Notes: generated by a model from the letters alone, not told the origin. Shown: positions 22,633 through 30,133, counted from the first letter of the stretch. The stretch is DNA of 64,000 nt from Prostheceraeus crozeri (GCA_907163375.1 CAJQUW010015583.1:1-64000); one strand, 5' to 3'. Made by a program: numbers and translations.

Positions 22633-23163
22633 ATGGATTGTGAGGGTGAACCTGTACAGGAGCTCAGTGCTATTGCTATGAACAATTGGACATATCAGAT
22701 TGTTAGTGTCTATCATCAACATGCCAACTGCGATCCCAATGTTGATCAATGGGCGAGAAAACACATTCATGGACTTAATCTGAAATATTTGCAAGACTAT
22801 GGCTTTTCTTGTGAAAGTGCTCTTCTTATTGACTTTAAACGATGGTTAGCTGCTTTCAATGTTATACGCATCTTTTGTAATAATCCTGGTAAGGAGAGGA
22901 AAGTATTTCCCAATCTAATCATTGATGATATTTTGCTCCCGCCTTGGGATAGTAGAGTGAATCAACATTATCATGAAGTCACGAAACGTTTTAAGGATTT
23001 GTGTGTTCCTATTTTGTCTGTTCGTTGTAGTAGCTACGTTCATAACCAATGCTTCTTTCCTCCTTACCTCAACACTGCCAAAGTCCTGTATGGTTATCAT
23101 TGCTCGCTGTATGATAGTTATCAGCTGTATCTATTTTATCTCTTTCAAACCATTGATTTATAA
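22633..23163 (+). CDS. Possible DEDD-type (DnaQ-like) exonuclease of the Polinton
   Basis: The 176-residue protein starts MDCEGEPVQELSAI, with Asp-x-Glu in the position of exonuclease motif I. It continues with HIHGLNLKYLQDYG, close to the HGI/L-T-xx-L segment of DnaQ exonucleases, and FCNNPGKER, which could supply the next motif. The C-terminal half (VRCSSYVHNQCFFPPYLNTAK, HCSLYDSYQLYLF) holds further conserved-looking Asp, His and Cys residues. A proofreading or resolving nuclease would make sense beside a protein-primed polymerase, although that polymerase already has its own exonuclease domain. I base the call on motif spacing only; other RNase H-like folds are possible. Confidence 0.4.
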   Translation: MDCEGEPVQELSAIAMNNWTYQIVSVYHQHANCDPNVDQWARKHIHGLNLKYLQDYGFSCESALLIDFKRWLAAFNVIRIFCNNPGKERKVFPNLIIDDILLPPWDSRVNQHYHEVTKRFKDLCVPILSVRCSSYVHNQCFFPPYLNTAKVLYGYHCSLYDSYQLYLFYLFQTIDL

Positions 23164-23250
23164 TGCATGCTTGTTACCGTTATTCAATAAATGTTACTAT
23201 GAGAAGAGTTGTTGTTTTCATGCAATGGATGGGTTAGATAAAGGGCGATC

Positions 23251-23661
23251 ATGTCTTTCTCAAACGACTGCGGAACATTACGTTTTCATAGGCAAAGTTT
23301 AAAAGGAGCTGTTCAAGATTATGTGATAAAATTTCATAAAGATGAGACCGACATCGAAGCAGTGGTCGATGATGCTAGCACTCTTTTTCTAGAATTAATG
23401 AATACATTCTCTGATAGCATTATCATGGCGCGATTAGTTGCGAAAATTAAGTTTAGTCATTTTGGAAAGCAAGAGGTGGAAAGTCGCTCTTTCCATTTTG
23501 CTTCTTACTCAATGGAAGTGGTAGATCACCCCCAAGAATTTTTTAAAAGGCATATGATAAAAATTGCTGAACGTCTTAACGCATTTAACCATCATGGTAG
23601 CAGTCTAGTGATTGAAGCGATTTCAGATATTCACATTCAACTTTCCATAAAGAAAAATTGA
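23251..23661 (+). CDS. Polinton protein of unknown function
   Basis: This 136-residue protein has a predicted mixed alpha/beta look. The most distinctive stretches are ARLVAKIKFSHFGKQEVESRSFHF and GSSLVIEAISDIHIQLS. I have the impression that related segments occur in other invertebrate Polintons, sometimes at the start of larger proteins, but cannot name a function. It overlaps the next gene by four bases, which suggests joint expression. No signal peptide or membrane segment is visible. Confidence 0.6.
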   Translation: MSFSNDCGTLRFHRQSLKGAVQDYVIKFHKDETDIEAVVDDASTLFLELMNTFSDSIIMARLVAKIKFSHFGKQEVESRSFHFASYSMEVVDHPQEFFKRHMIKIAERLNAFNHHGSSLVIEAISDIHIQLSIKKN

Positions 23662-23987
23662 AAATGCAGTGGTACTTGATTGTAGCACAACTGGTTTTCG
23701 AGCTATGTCTGCTCACTCTCGAAGTATATTCCTTCTGTACATGCGTCTATTATTTAGAAAAGGCTAGCAAATTCATATCTTCAAAAAGACTTGCTATAGA
23801 CATCAGTAACGGTGAAACTATGTGTTGCGATGTATGTAAGCGAAAGGATGGAAATGAAAAGCGCATCTTCAAGAGATGTAAGCATGCTTTTTGTCAACGC
23901 TGTTTCATACGTAATTGCATTCAACTTTGCCAATGTAACCACTGTGATATTGCTCATTTCGAGTGTCACTTATGTCGCAATAGTTAG
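23658..23987 (+). CDS. RING-finger protein with N-terminal membrane-like segment
   Basis: The first 35 residues are hydrophobic (WYLIVAQLVFELCLLTLEVYSFCTCVYYL) and could anchor the protein in a membrane. The C-terminal half has a full Cys/His ladder: CCDVCKRK, RCKHAFCQRCFIRNC, CQCNHC and CHLC, matching a RING-type cross-brace. Such proteins act as ubiquitin ligases, and viruses use them to redirect host proteins. It overlaps the previous gene by four bases. Host-directed activity is inferred. Confidence 0.6.
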   Translation: MKMQWYLIVAQLVFELCLLTLEVYSFCTCVYYLEKASKFISSKRLAIDISNGETMCCDVCKRKDGNEKRIFKRCKHAFCQRCFIRNCIQLCQCNHCDIAHFECHLCRNS

Positions 23988-23992
23988 TACCT

Positions 23993-24000
23993 ATGCAAAT
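23993..24000 (+). promoter_or_regulatory. Octamer-like ATGCAAAT upstream of the basic protein gene
   Basis: ATGCAAAT ends 38 bases before the ATG at 24039. It is one of six ATGCAAA sites placed just upstream of genes in the virion block. Confidence 0.4.
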
Positions 24001-24038
24001 GTGGTAAAGATAGGTTTTAGCAAAGACTAACACGGAAA

Positions 24039-24395
24039 ATGGCGAAACGTAAAATGACGAAACGTAAAAGTCAAAAGTTTTCTTCAGCCATTCAAGCTCT
24101 CCGACGAATGAAAGCAAATCAGCGATACAATGCTATACGACATGCTAACGATAAATTCATTTGTGAAATTATTTCTCATGTGAGGAAGTTGAGGACGAAG
24201 AAATTAGCGCCAAAACAACGAAAGTTACTTAAGCGATATGCTACGAAATTGCGTTTCATCTCCAATCCTAAAGTCACCCTTCAAAGAAAGAGGAAAACTC
24301 TAACACAAAAGGGCGGTTTCCTTTCAGCAATACTTCCAATGATAGCTCCTGCCGTGGGCAACCTATTGGGTAATATCTTTGGCTCTAAGCGTTAA
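24039..24395 (+). CDS. Small basic Polinton protein with hydrophobic C-terminus
   Basis: 118 residues, extremely Lys/Arg-rich (MAKRKMTKRKSQK at the start; RKLRTKKLAPKQRKLLKRY in the middle). The last 30 residues switch to Gly and hydrophobic residues (KGGFLSAILPMIAPAVGNLLGNIFGSKR). That layout, a DNA-binding body with a membrane-active amphipathic end, recalls adenovirus core and pX/pVI-type minor proteins, and similar small proteins occur in adintoviruses and invertebrate Polintons. The likely role is condensing DNA in the virion or disrupting membranes on entry. No enzyme motif is present. Confidence 0.65.
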   Translation: MAKRKMTKRKSQKFSSAIQALRRMKANQRYNAIRHANDKFICEIISHVRKLRTKKLAPKQRKLLKRYATKLRFISNPKVTLQRKRKTLTQKGGFLSAILPMIAPAVGNLLGNIFGSKR

Positions 24396-24397
24396 TT

Positions 24398-24405
24398 ATG
24401 CAAAT
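24398..24405 (+). promoter_or_regulatory. Octamer-like ATGCAAAT upstream of the ATPase gene
   Basis: ATGCAAATGTTG starts two bases after the stop of the basic-protein gene, and the octamer ends 21 bases before the ATPase ATG at 24427. Confidence 0.4.
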
Positions 24406-24426
24406 GTTGAATCTCAAAGTAATAAA

Positions 24427-25044
24427 ATGGATTTCAGACTTCAATGTGATAAAGTTCTGACTGTATCAGGTCCATCTCATGCAGGTAAAACTGTTTTCAC
24501 GCTGAATTTATTGGATAAAAGAAGGGAGTTGTTTAAGGAACCTATCAATCGAGTGATTTGGTGTTATGGTATTTATCAACCGTCGCTGTTTCAGGAATTG
24601 CAAAGTCGCAACTTTATTCGACATGAAGGAATTATTCCAGTGGATAAACTTCAGTCTAATGATGTTGTTGTATTGGATGATTTATTAAAAGAAAGTAAGA
24701 ATTCAAAAGATGTTACAGATATGTTCACTCGCGCAGCACACCATAAAAGGTGTTTTATCATCTATATTACACAAAATTTGTTTCCTGATGGAAAAGAAGC
24801 TCGTACACGAAACCTGAATACACACTATTATGCTATTTTCAAGAATCCGCGAGATAAAAGTCAATTTGAAATTTTAGCGCGACAAGTTGCACCCAGAGGA
24901 TCAAAAGCCTTAATTGAAATTTTTCAAGCAGCTACTGAAAAACCATACGGTTACTTATTCATTGACTTTACGCAAGAGTGTCCGGAAGAATTTAGATTTC
25001 GAAGTGATATTTTGAAAACTCCCATGATTATCTACAAACTATGA
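24427..25044 (+). CDS. Polinton genome-packaging ATPase (FtsK/HerA, A32-like)
   Basis: The Walker A loop GPSHAGKT lies at residues 15-22 and the Walker B strand VVVLDDLL at about 80-87. A Gln/Thr-rich sensor-like segment follows (CFIIYITQNLF, about 120). The size, about 205 residues, fits the packaging ATPases of Polintons, adintoviruses and poxvirus A32. These enzymes pump genomic DNA into preformed capsids. I chose the ATG at 24427 because the frame upstream (from 24379) overlaps the previous gene and carries no conserved sequence. The stop overlaps the start of the next gene by four bases. Confidence 0.9.
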   Translation: MDFRLQCDKVLTVSGPSHAGKTVFTLNLLDKRRELFKEPINRVIWCYGIYQPSLFQELQSRNFIRHEGIIPVDKLQSNDVVVLDDLLKESKNSKDVTDMFTRAAHHKRCFIIYITQNLFPDGKEARTRNLNTHYYAIFKNPRDKSQFEILARQVAPRGSKALIEIFQAATEKPYGYLFIDFTQECPEEFRFRSDILKTPMIIYKL

Positions 25045-25733
25045 GTTCTTATTCTCGCATGATTGTTATTCCTCAGGATGAATATGTACAATTGACTGCC
25101 ATGCAGCAAGTAAAGCAACCTCTTGCAAATCAAATGTATAGGAAAGAAATAGATTATCAGCAAAATGTTCACATCAAAGATCCACATCGTGCTGTATTAT
25201 TACAATCGGAAACTGTTGAGCAATTGAAAAACTTGAAGAATAAGATGCGTGACTCTGTATCGACTGCTACACCTTTAGCATCTCGCGCACATGCCATATC
25301 TCTTTTCAACAGTATTGAACCACATCTCAATGTAAATGATAGAGGAGAAATCATTACAGATGAAAATAAAGTGATTGATGCTTCACGTTATGAAGACTTG
25401 ATTCAGTATGCGACACGTAGAAAGCGCCGTCAGGGCTATGTTCCACCTGGTTGGTCATACTTTCTTAAACTATTGAAAAAGCATAATGTACCAAAATTTG
25501 CTTTAAATAATGAGACATTGAAAGAACTTGATTCAACAGTGGCTACTACTCCAATGCCTCAGACGATGAAAATGCCAACAAATTGGTTTAAGACGTCACC
25601 TGCTACATCCCCTCCCACACTCACTAAGCAAACAAGAGGAAGAACTCGACGTAGATCTACATCGCCACTAAAACTGGTAAAAGGAAAACGTAAAACAGCT
25701 CCTCCTAGGAAATACATGTTCTCAGACTATTAA
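25041..25733 (+). CDS. Polinton protein of unknown function, virion block
   Basis: 230 residues. The N-terminal 100 residues look helical (EYVQLTAMQQVKQPL, EQLKNLKNKMRDSV). The middle has a compact motif GYVPPGWSYFLKLLKKHNVPKFALNNETL, and the C-terminus is Pro/Thr-rich then basic (TRGRTRRRSTSP). Its place between ATPase and integrase is a usual site for a conserved Polinton virion gene. I cannot assign it. A minor capsid or scaffold role would fit, but the sequence shows no jelly-roll signature that I can read. Confidence 0.6.
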   Translation: MSSYSRMIVIPQDEYVQLTAMQQVKQPLANQMYRKEIDYQQNVHIKDPHRAVLLQSETVEQLKNLKNKMRDSVSTATPLASRAHAISLFNSIEPHLNVNDRGEIITDENKVIDASRYEDLIQYATRRKRRQGYVPPGWSYFLKLLKKHNVPKFALNNETLKELDSTVATTPMPQTMKMPTNWFKTSPATSPPTLTKQTRGRTRRRSTSPLKLVKGKRKTAPPRKYMFSDY

Positions 25734-25734
25734 T

Positions 25735-25950
25735 ATGAAGCAGATGTGTTGCTTGCCATGTAATGAGCCGCCAGAGGTGAATGTCGTTGTCACTTGCACT
25801 TGCTGCGCCAGCTCTCATAATGAAACCCCTAAGCAATGTGAACACGATCGCAAAACCGCTAAAGCTAAATGCTGCAGTTGTTGTAAATGTAGAAAGGGAA
25901 GAAAACAAAAAGATGAGAAGGAGGAAAAAGAGTCAGCCGTCATCGACTGA
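25735..25950 (+). CDS. Cysteine-rich 71-residue protein overlapping the integrase start
   Basis: The ATG comes one base after the stop of the previous gene. The product has 14 Cys residues in pairs and clusters (MCCLPC, CTCCASS, KCCSCCKC) and ends in a charged tail (GRKQKDEKEEKES). It looks like a small zinc-binding or knotted protein. Its last 38 bases overlap the integrase frame if that starts at 25913. The protein has no family I recognise, and the frame could be incidental, but the tight spacing and Cys pattern favour a real gene. Confidence 0.4.
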   Translation: MKQMCCLPCNEPPEVNVVVTCTCCASSHNETPKQCEHDRKTAKAKCCSCCKCRKGRKQKDEKEEKESAVID

Positions 25951-27001
25951 ACGTTTGAAGTCAATCTATTATGATGTAAAACATCCGGCAGGATTTGCAT
26001 CTATCAAGAAATTATCAAAAGCGAGTGGTCTTCCACAATCACAAGTGAAACGATGGTTAAAGGGTCAGGCTACCTATACACTCCACAAACAAGCGAAAAA
26101 GAAGTACCGCACCCGCCATTATATTGTTCATGACATCGATGAACAGTGGCAAGCAGATTTGTGTGATGTTGCCTCCATTTCAAAACATAACTCGGGCAAT
26201 AATTTTATTTTAACCGTCATTGATATTTTCTCGCGTTATGCGTGGGCTCAACCTTTAAAAACTAAAGAAGGGAAAGGAGTAGCAAAAGCATTCCAAACAA
26301 TTTTTCGAGAAGGTCGCATTCCAAAAAGAATTCAGAGTGATCAAGGAAAAGAGTTTGAAAATCAGCATGTGACAAGATTATTTGAGAGGCATGACATTGA
26401 GTTGTTTAGTGTAAAGAGCGCTTATAAAGCTGCACTCGTTGAACGTTTTAATCGCACATTAAAAAATCGCTTGTGGCGACATTTTACTGCCAACTTGACA
26501 CAAAATTGGACAAAGGTTCTACAAGATACACTCCATGCCTACAATCACTCTATCCATCGTTCTATTGGACTCAGACCAGTAGATGTAAATGCTGACAATG
26601 TAGATAAAGTGCGCGAATCATTCCAACGTAAACGCACTCATGTGAAAAGTGATGTGAAAATTGGCGATAAAGTTCGTATCTCAAAAGTGAAAAGTGTTTT
26701 TGCTAAAGGGTACCTCCCGAATTGGACAGAGGAGGTATTTACAGTATCAAGGATTAATCAAAAAGACTCTCCGACCACCTACAAGTTGAAAGATTACGAT
26801 AATGAAGAAATTGAGGGTAGCTTTTACCGCGATGAGATTGAGGTAGTCACTGAAAGTGAAACATATTTGGTAGAGAAAATCATTCGATGTAAAAAACGGC
26901 AAGGTGAAGAATGGTGTCTTGTTAAATGGACTGGTTATCCTTCAAGTATGAACTCTTGGATGCGTCGTGCCGACATCTTTCATCTAAGTGATCGACAGTG
27001 A
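25913..27001 (+). CDS. Polinton integrase with C-terminal chromodomain
   Basis: A helix-turn-helix-like N-terminus (FASIKKLSKASGLPQSQVKRWL) is followed by a retroviral-type catalytic core. The acidic triad is at about Asp82 (QADLCD), Asp143 (QSDQGKEF) and Glu177 (ALVERFN). A beta-barrel linker comes next, and from about residue 320 a chromodomain (YLVEKIIRCKKRQGEEWCLVKWTGYP). Integrases insert the linear element by cutting and joining its ends, and the chromodomain may steer this to marked chromatin. The 6-bp target duplication matches this enzyme class. The ATG at 25913 is preferred; the frame is open back to 25781 but that part overlaps the Cys-rich gene. Confidence 0.93.
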   Translation: MRRRKKSQPSSTERLKSIYYDVKHPAGFASIKKLSKASGLPQSQVKRWLKGQATYTLHKQAKKKYRTRHYIVHDIDEQWQADLCDVASISKHNSGNNFILTVIDIFSRYAWAQPLKTKEGKGVAKAFQTIFREGRIPKRIQSDQGKEFENQHVTRLFERHDIELFSVKSAYKAALVERFNRTLKNRLWRHFTANLTQNWTKVLQDTLHAYNHSIHRSIGLRPVDVNADNVDKVRESFQRKRTHVKSDVKIGDKVRISKVKSVFAKGYLPNWTEEVFTVSRINQKDSPTTYKLKDYDNEEIEGSFYRDEIEVVTESETYLVEKIIRCKKRQGEEWCLVKWTGYPSSMNSWMRRADIFHLSDRQ

Positions 27002-27004
27002 TTC

Positions 27005-27012
27005 ATGCAAAG
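27005..27012 (+). promoter_or_regulatory. Octamer-like ATGCAAAG upstream of the Gly/basic protein gene
   Basis: ATGCAAAGTTGT lies three bases after the integrase stop, and the octamer ends 30 bases before the ATG at 27043. Confidence 0.4.
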
Positions 27013-27042
27013 TTGTAACTAACAATGTTTAGGGTTTGAGCT

Positions 27043-27498
27043 ATGAATCCAACTGCCTCATTTTATTCACGACCCTCCTACGTAAGTGGTGGAGGACAAA
27101 TTTACATCGGTGCTCGCCGCCAACGTGGAGGTAGCATACTTGGTGCACTGAAATCTGTTGTAGCACCTCTCATATCCAATGTCGGTAGATCTTTAAAACG
27201 AAATGTTTTAAGTAATGCCGTTGGCTTTGCTGGTGATGTTGCTAGTGATCTTTCCAGAGGTAGAAGTTTTAAGAGCAGTTTGTTGAATCGTGGGAAGGAA
27301 CGCGGTTTAAAAACATTGAAGCAGACCATTGCTGGTGTTACTCAAGGAAAGAAATCACCTAAACGAATGAATAAAGGAAGGAGGAAACATCGCGGAGCTG
27401 GTAAGGTGCGATCTTCAGTCAAAAGGCATTCACGCAAACGTCGTAGAGGCTCTAATCATTCATCAGGCGCTAAACGACGACGCTGCTATAACTTCTAA
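27043..27498 (+). CDS. Gly-rich/basic minor virion protein (pX/pVI-like)
   Basis: 151 residues. A Gly-rich N-terminal segment (SGGGQIYIGARRQRGGSILGALKSVVAPLI) resembles the processing sites and amphipathic helix of adenovirus pX/pVI. The C-terminal third is almost entirely basic (KKSPKRMNKGRRKHRGAGK, RKRRRGSNHSSGAKRRR). GG-type sites such as RGGS could be cut by the protease encoded 1.7 kb downstream. The likely role is binding genome DNA and helping membrane penetration. It lies two bases before the major capsid gene, a usual place for this protein in Polintons and adintoviruses. Confidence 0.65.
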   Translation: MNPTASFYSRPSYVSGGGQIYIGARRQRGGSILGALKSVVAPLISNVGRSLKRNVLSNAVGFAGDVASDLSRGRSFKSSLLNRGKERGLKTLKQTIAGVTQGKKSPKRMNKGRRKHRGAGKVRSSVKRHSRKRRRGSNHSSGAKRRRCYNF

Positions 27499-27500
27499 TC

Positions 27501-28778
27501 ATGGAGTGTAAAACTTCCGGTTTTTGTTTGTTTGATCAACAAGCCATACAGACAGATATTCTTAGTTCAAGTATTGTAGATTATCATCCTCGAACAGCTG
27601 AGAATGCTGGCCCCATTGAATTTGTTATTCCTGGTGGTAGTGATGACTACATAGATTTGAGTTATGCGATGCTTGATTTGAGGTTTAGAATTCAGCAAGC
27701 AGATGGAACTGCTATTGACGATGCACATAAAGTTGGACTGAACAATTTACCATTGACTACATTACTTCGCGATGTTTCTCTAACGATTGGAGAGCAGCAG
27801 GTGGAAGGTGGTCAAAGCGATTATCCCTATAAATCATATTTCAATCATGTATCACAGTTTCATCCAGCAGCACAAAAAAGTCATATGGAAGCCATGGGAT
27901 GGTACAGAGATGAAGCAGGAAAATTTGATGTTGAAACAAACAGTGGCTTTGTAAAGCGATCTGCTATGATTAAAGATAGTAGAGTATGTCAGCTATATGG
28001 TCCGCTGAATTTAGACTTCTTTAGACAGTCAAAGTTTTTACTCTGTAATACCAGCATGCGACTCAAGCTGACATTGAATAAGCCTGAATTTGCGCTGAAT
28101 GCATTTGCTAAAGTTGACAATTTTAGAATTCATGTGGAAGATATTGCACTTTACATTCGTCGAGTAGTACCGAATCCAAGTGTCATTAGAGGGCATGCTG
28201 AAGGTCTTAACCGCCAAAATGCCATTTACCCCGTTCAGCATACAAAGCTTCTCACCTTTACAATTCCGAAAGATCAAAAGAGTTTCATGAAAGATGGCCT
28301 CTTTCCATCGGAAGCACCGAAGCTCCTCATGGTGGCAATGGTTGAAAATGATGCATTTAATGGTAATATAAAGAAGAATCCTTTCAATTTTAAACACAAT
28401 CAGTTAAGTGAAATTGCTTTACGTGTAAATGGTGTGAGTCATCCTGGTCCACCCTACAAACCAGATTTTGCTTCGGATCAATTTATGCGCAGTTATGTTG
28501 ATTTTATGGATGTCTTTGGCTTTTACAATACGGATGACACCAACGGACTTACTATGAAAGAGTTTAAGAGTGGATATACTATTTATGCATTTGATTTGAC
28601 TGCTGACAGCGATATTAGTGCACCCTATCGTCAAGCGAACGTACCTCATAATATTCGTTTGGATTTGACGTTCAAAAGAACACTAGCTGAGACGATCAAT
28701 GTATTAATTTATGCAGTCTTCGATTCAAATATTGAAATTACAAAGTATCGTGACGTGATTCTTCAGTATAATCGTTAA
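27501..28778 (+). CDS. Polinton major capsid protein (double jelly-roll type)
   Basis: 425 residues with the pattern I know from invertebrate Polinton capsid proteins (often annotated as F54H12.2-like): GPIEFVIPGGSDDYIDLSYAML near residue 40, LLRDVSLTIGEQQVEGGQSDYPYKSYF near 90-120, GPLNLDFF near 165, and NIRLDLTFKRTLAETINVLIYAVFD close to the end. These proteins form the trimeric hexon-like tiles of icosahedral capsids. The gene is followed by the protease gene, with stop and start sharing one base (TAATG). The length is normal for this family. Confidence 0.9.
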   Translation: MECKTSGFCLFDQQAIQTDILSSSIVDYHPRTAENAGPIEFVIPGGSDDYIDLSYAMLDLRFRIQQADGTAIDDAHKVGLNNLPLTTLLRDVSLTIGEQQVEGGQSDYPYKSYFNHVSQFHPAAQKSHMEAMGWYRDEAGKFDVETNSGFVKRSAMIKDSRVCQLYGPLNLDFFRQSKFLLCNTSMRLKLTLNKPEFALNAFAKVDNFRIHVEDIALYIRRVVPNPSVIRGHAEGLNRQNAIYPVQHTKLLTFTIPKDQKSFMKDGLFPSEAPKLLMVAMVENDAFNGNIKKNPFNFKHNQLSEIALRVNGVSHPGPPYKPDFASDQFMRSYVDFMDVFGFYNTDDTNGLTMKEFKSGYTIYAFDLTADSDISAPYRQANVPHNIRLDLTFKRTLAETINVLIYAVFDSNIEITKYRDVILQYNR

Positions 28779-29239
28779 TGAGTTGGTTGACTGCTGACGA
28801 TATTAAGACTAAAGTGCAGCGTAATGCAGACGAAGCGACGTTGAAAGCTTTCGATAATGTCTATTCACTCGATACCTTACCACCTGCAGTAAATCACTAT
28901 CCCATCTTTATTGTACTAAACACTCATTCGCAGAATTTAGGCGGTGAGCATTGGAAAGCGATCTTTATTGGAGAAGACCGACGTGGTGAACTATTTGACT
29001 CTCTTGCTCAACCTCCAAATATACCAACACAGCAGTGGTTGAGAAAACATACGCGTCAATATCAGCGAAATGAACGCATACTACAACATCCACTTTCATC
29101 AACGTGTGGTGCTTTTGTACTGTACTTCATCTTAAGACGTTTACATGTATCTCGATTTGCATCTGTTATTCAAAACTTTTCATGTAATCCATCCTCTAAT
29201 GAAAAAATGATTTGTAAGTTCTATCATGATTTGAAATAA
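28778..29239 (+). CDS. Adenain-type maturation cysteine protease
   Basis: 153 residues with the adenovirus protease (C48/Ulp1-related) signature. The putative catalytic set is His58 in GEHWKAIF, Asp74 in ELFDSLA, Gln103 in RILQHP and Cys110 in SSTCGAFVLYF. The enzyme cuts precursor capsid and core proteins during virion maturation; natural substrates here could be the Gly-rich protein and the capsid proteins. The start overlaps the capsid gene stop by one base. The stop codon lies inside an AATAAA signal (29235-29240), so the message ends almost at the codon. Confidence 0.9.
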   Translation: MSWLTADDIKTKVQRNADEATLKAFDNVYSLDTLPPAVNHYPIFIVLNTHSQNLGGEHWKAIFIGEDRRGELFDSLAQPPNIPTQQWLRKHTRQYQRNERILQHPLSSTCGAFVLYFILRRLHVSRFASVIQNFSCNPSSNEKMICKFYHDLK

Positions 29240-29240
29240 A
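29235..29240 (+). terminator. Polyadenylation signal overlapping the protease stop codon
   Basis: AATAAA contains the stop TAA. A second AATAAA for the opposite strand lies at 29265-29270 and overlaps the stop of the TBP-like gene, so two convergent transcription units end within about 30 bases. Confidence 0.6.
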
Positions 29241-29264
29241 AACATCATGTTGGAAAAATTGTTT

Positions 29265-29270
29265 TTTATT
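29265..29270 (-). terminator. Polyadenylation signal overlapping the TBP-like gene stop
   Basis: On the minus strand AATAAA includes the stop codon at 29266-29268. It mirrors the arrangement of the convergent protease gene. Confidence 0.6.
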
Positions 29271-29811
29271 TTACAATCCGCTGGGTACGTACATACTCAA
29301 TGAGATAGTCTAGGATCATATTTGCTTGTACATGAGATTTTAGTCCAGTAATGATCACTTTACTATTATGAAAGATTGCCACATGCACAGGTAACCAACA
29401 ACTAATGAGAGCTGCAGGAAAAAGTTCGGGTTCATAACACAAACTGTAACTGCTGGTACGAATCTTCAAAAATGATAGACTGTCACTCAATTGAGTAGAG
29501 ATCACCATATTGTCCACAGTCAGATTCGACATCACACACCTCTCCCTCTTCCATATCCGACGTAGTAGTCTTTGTAGCTCTAAGCGCATTGACTGCGCCG
29601 ATGAATGAGAAAGGGCGCCGAGAATCTGTACAGTCCCATTTGGGAAGAGTTGAAGATTCCGTGAATTGTTCATCTTCACCACTAACATTTGAGGACGGCC
29701 CGGGTAATACTTGCTGTTTGGAAGCTGTTGGTGTAATGTTGTGAGATCGATTTTGGTGTAGAGTCTGAAGCGACGGAGAATGTTGACGATGGTGTAGTGA
29801 TGGCGCTTCAT
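29266..29811 (-). CDS. TATA-binding-protein-like core encoded by the Polinton
   Basis: From the ATG at 29811 the protein has 181 residues, the size of a TBP core, and shows both TBP repeats. Repeat 1 (about 8-85): IDLTTLHQQLPNSKYYPGRP, then LQLFPNGTVQILGA, matching LDLxxIALxARNAEYNPKRF and the ALIFSSGKMVCTGA strand of TBP. Repeat 2 (about 95-175): CYEPELFPAALI, then AIFHNSKVIITGLK, matching YEPELFPGLI and LIFVSGKVVLTGAK. TBP bends DNA at TATA boxes and nucleates Pol II initiation. The frame is open upstream to 29955, but that part overlaps the neighbour's conserved domain. Sequence identity is low, so binding specificity may have changed. Confidence 0.75.
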   Translation of the reverse strand: MKRHHYTIVNILRRFRLYTKIDLTTLHQQLPNSKYYPGRPQMLVVKMNNSRNLQLFPNGTVQILGALSHSSAQSMRLELQRLLRRIWKRERCVMSNLTVDNMVISTQLSDSLSFLKIRTSSYSLCYEPELFPAALISCWLPVHVAIFHNSKVIITGLKSHVQANMILDYLIEYVRTQRIVK

Positions 29812-30133
29812 GATGAAAGAATGAGTAAATTGAGCGATGTACCTTCCTTTTATACTTTTCCCAACTACCTTGATGAAATGTGAAGTTAGTATGAAGTTGG
29901 GAATGATAGAGTTGAATTCGCCGATTGTTGACGCGCAGCCAGATGCGATTTCCAATACGTGAATGTCTTTTCATATAGAAGTATTTCAAGTCCTTCATGA
30001 TATGATGTAGAGATTGAAAATGACGATAAGATAAAGCAAACTCTCTTCTCACATTTCCAGTTGAATCTTTGAAATAGACGTTTCGATCATGATCCGTTTC
30101 AATACGTTGTAGGGAATCTAATTTCCAACTCAT
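29483..30133 (-). CDS. PC4-like protein A (tentative), paralogue of its upstream neighbour
   Basis: The first 105 residues are clearly paralogous to the next minus-strand gene: LDSLQRIETDHDRNVYFKDS, then FALSYRHFQSLHHIMKDLKYF, then WLRVNNRRIQLYHSQ, then YNWEKYRR-type WEKYKRKVHRSI. Each half shows the pattern strand, strand, G/R-turn, then Leu-x-x-x-x-Phe/Trp helix, which recalls the PC4/p15 coactivator fold (VSVxxFKGKV ... GISLxxEQWxxLKxxIxDI). PC4 binds single-stranded and melted promoter DNA and links TBP/TFIIA to activators. Past about residue 105 the frame runs on over the TBP-like gene with a low-complexity, acidic-ended tail that may or may not be used. ATGCAAAT stands 27 bases before the ATG. 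Confidence 0.5.
   Translation of the reverse strand: MSWKLDSLQRIETDHDRNVYFKDSTGNVRREFALSYRHFQSLHHIMKDLKYFYMKRHSRIGNRIWLRVNNRRIQLYHSQLHTNFTFHQGSWEKYKRKVHRSIYSFFHHEAPSLHHRQHSPSLQTLHQNRSHNITPTASKQQVLPGPSSNVSGEDEQFTESSTLPKWDCTDSRRPFSFIGAVNALRATKTTTSDMEEGEVCDVESDCGQYGDLYSIE

Noticed and set aside
25781-27001. Integrase as evidence for an LTR retrotransposon
   Set aside because: No protease-reverse transcriptase-RNase H frames or long terminal repeats flank it; it lies within a Polinton with matching ends and capsid genes.
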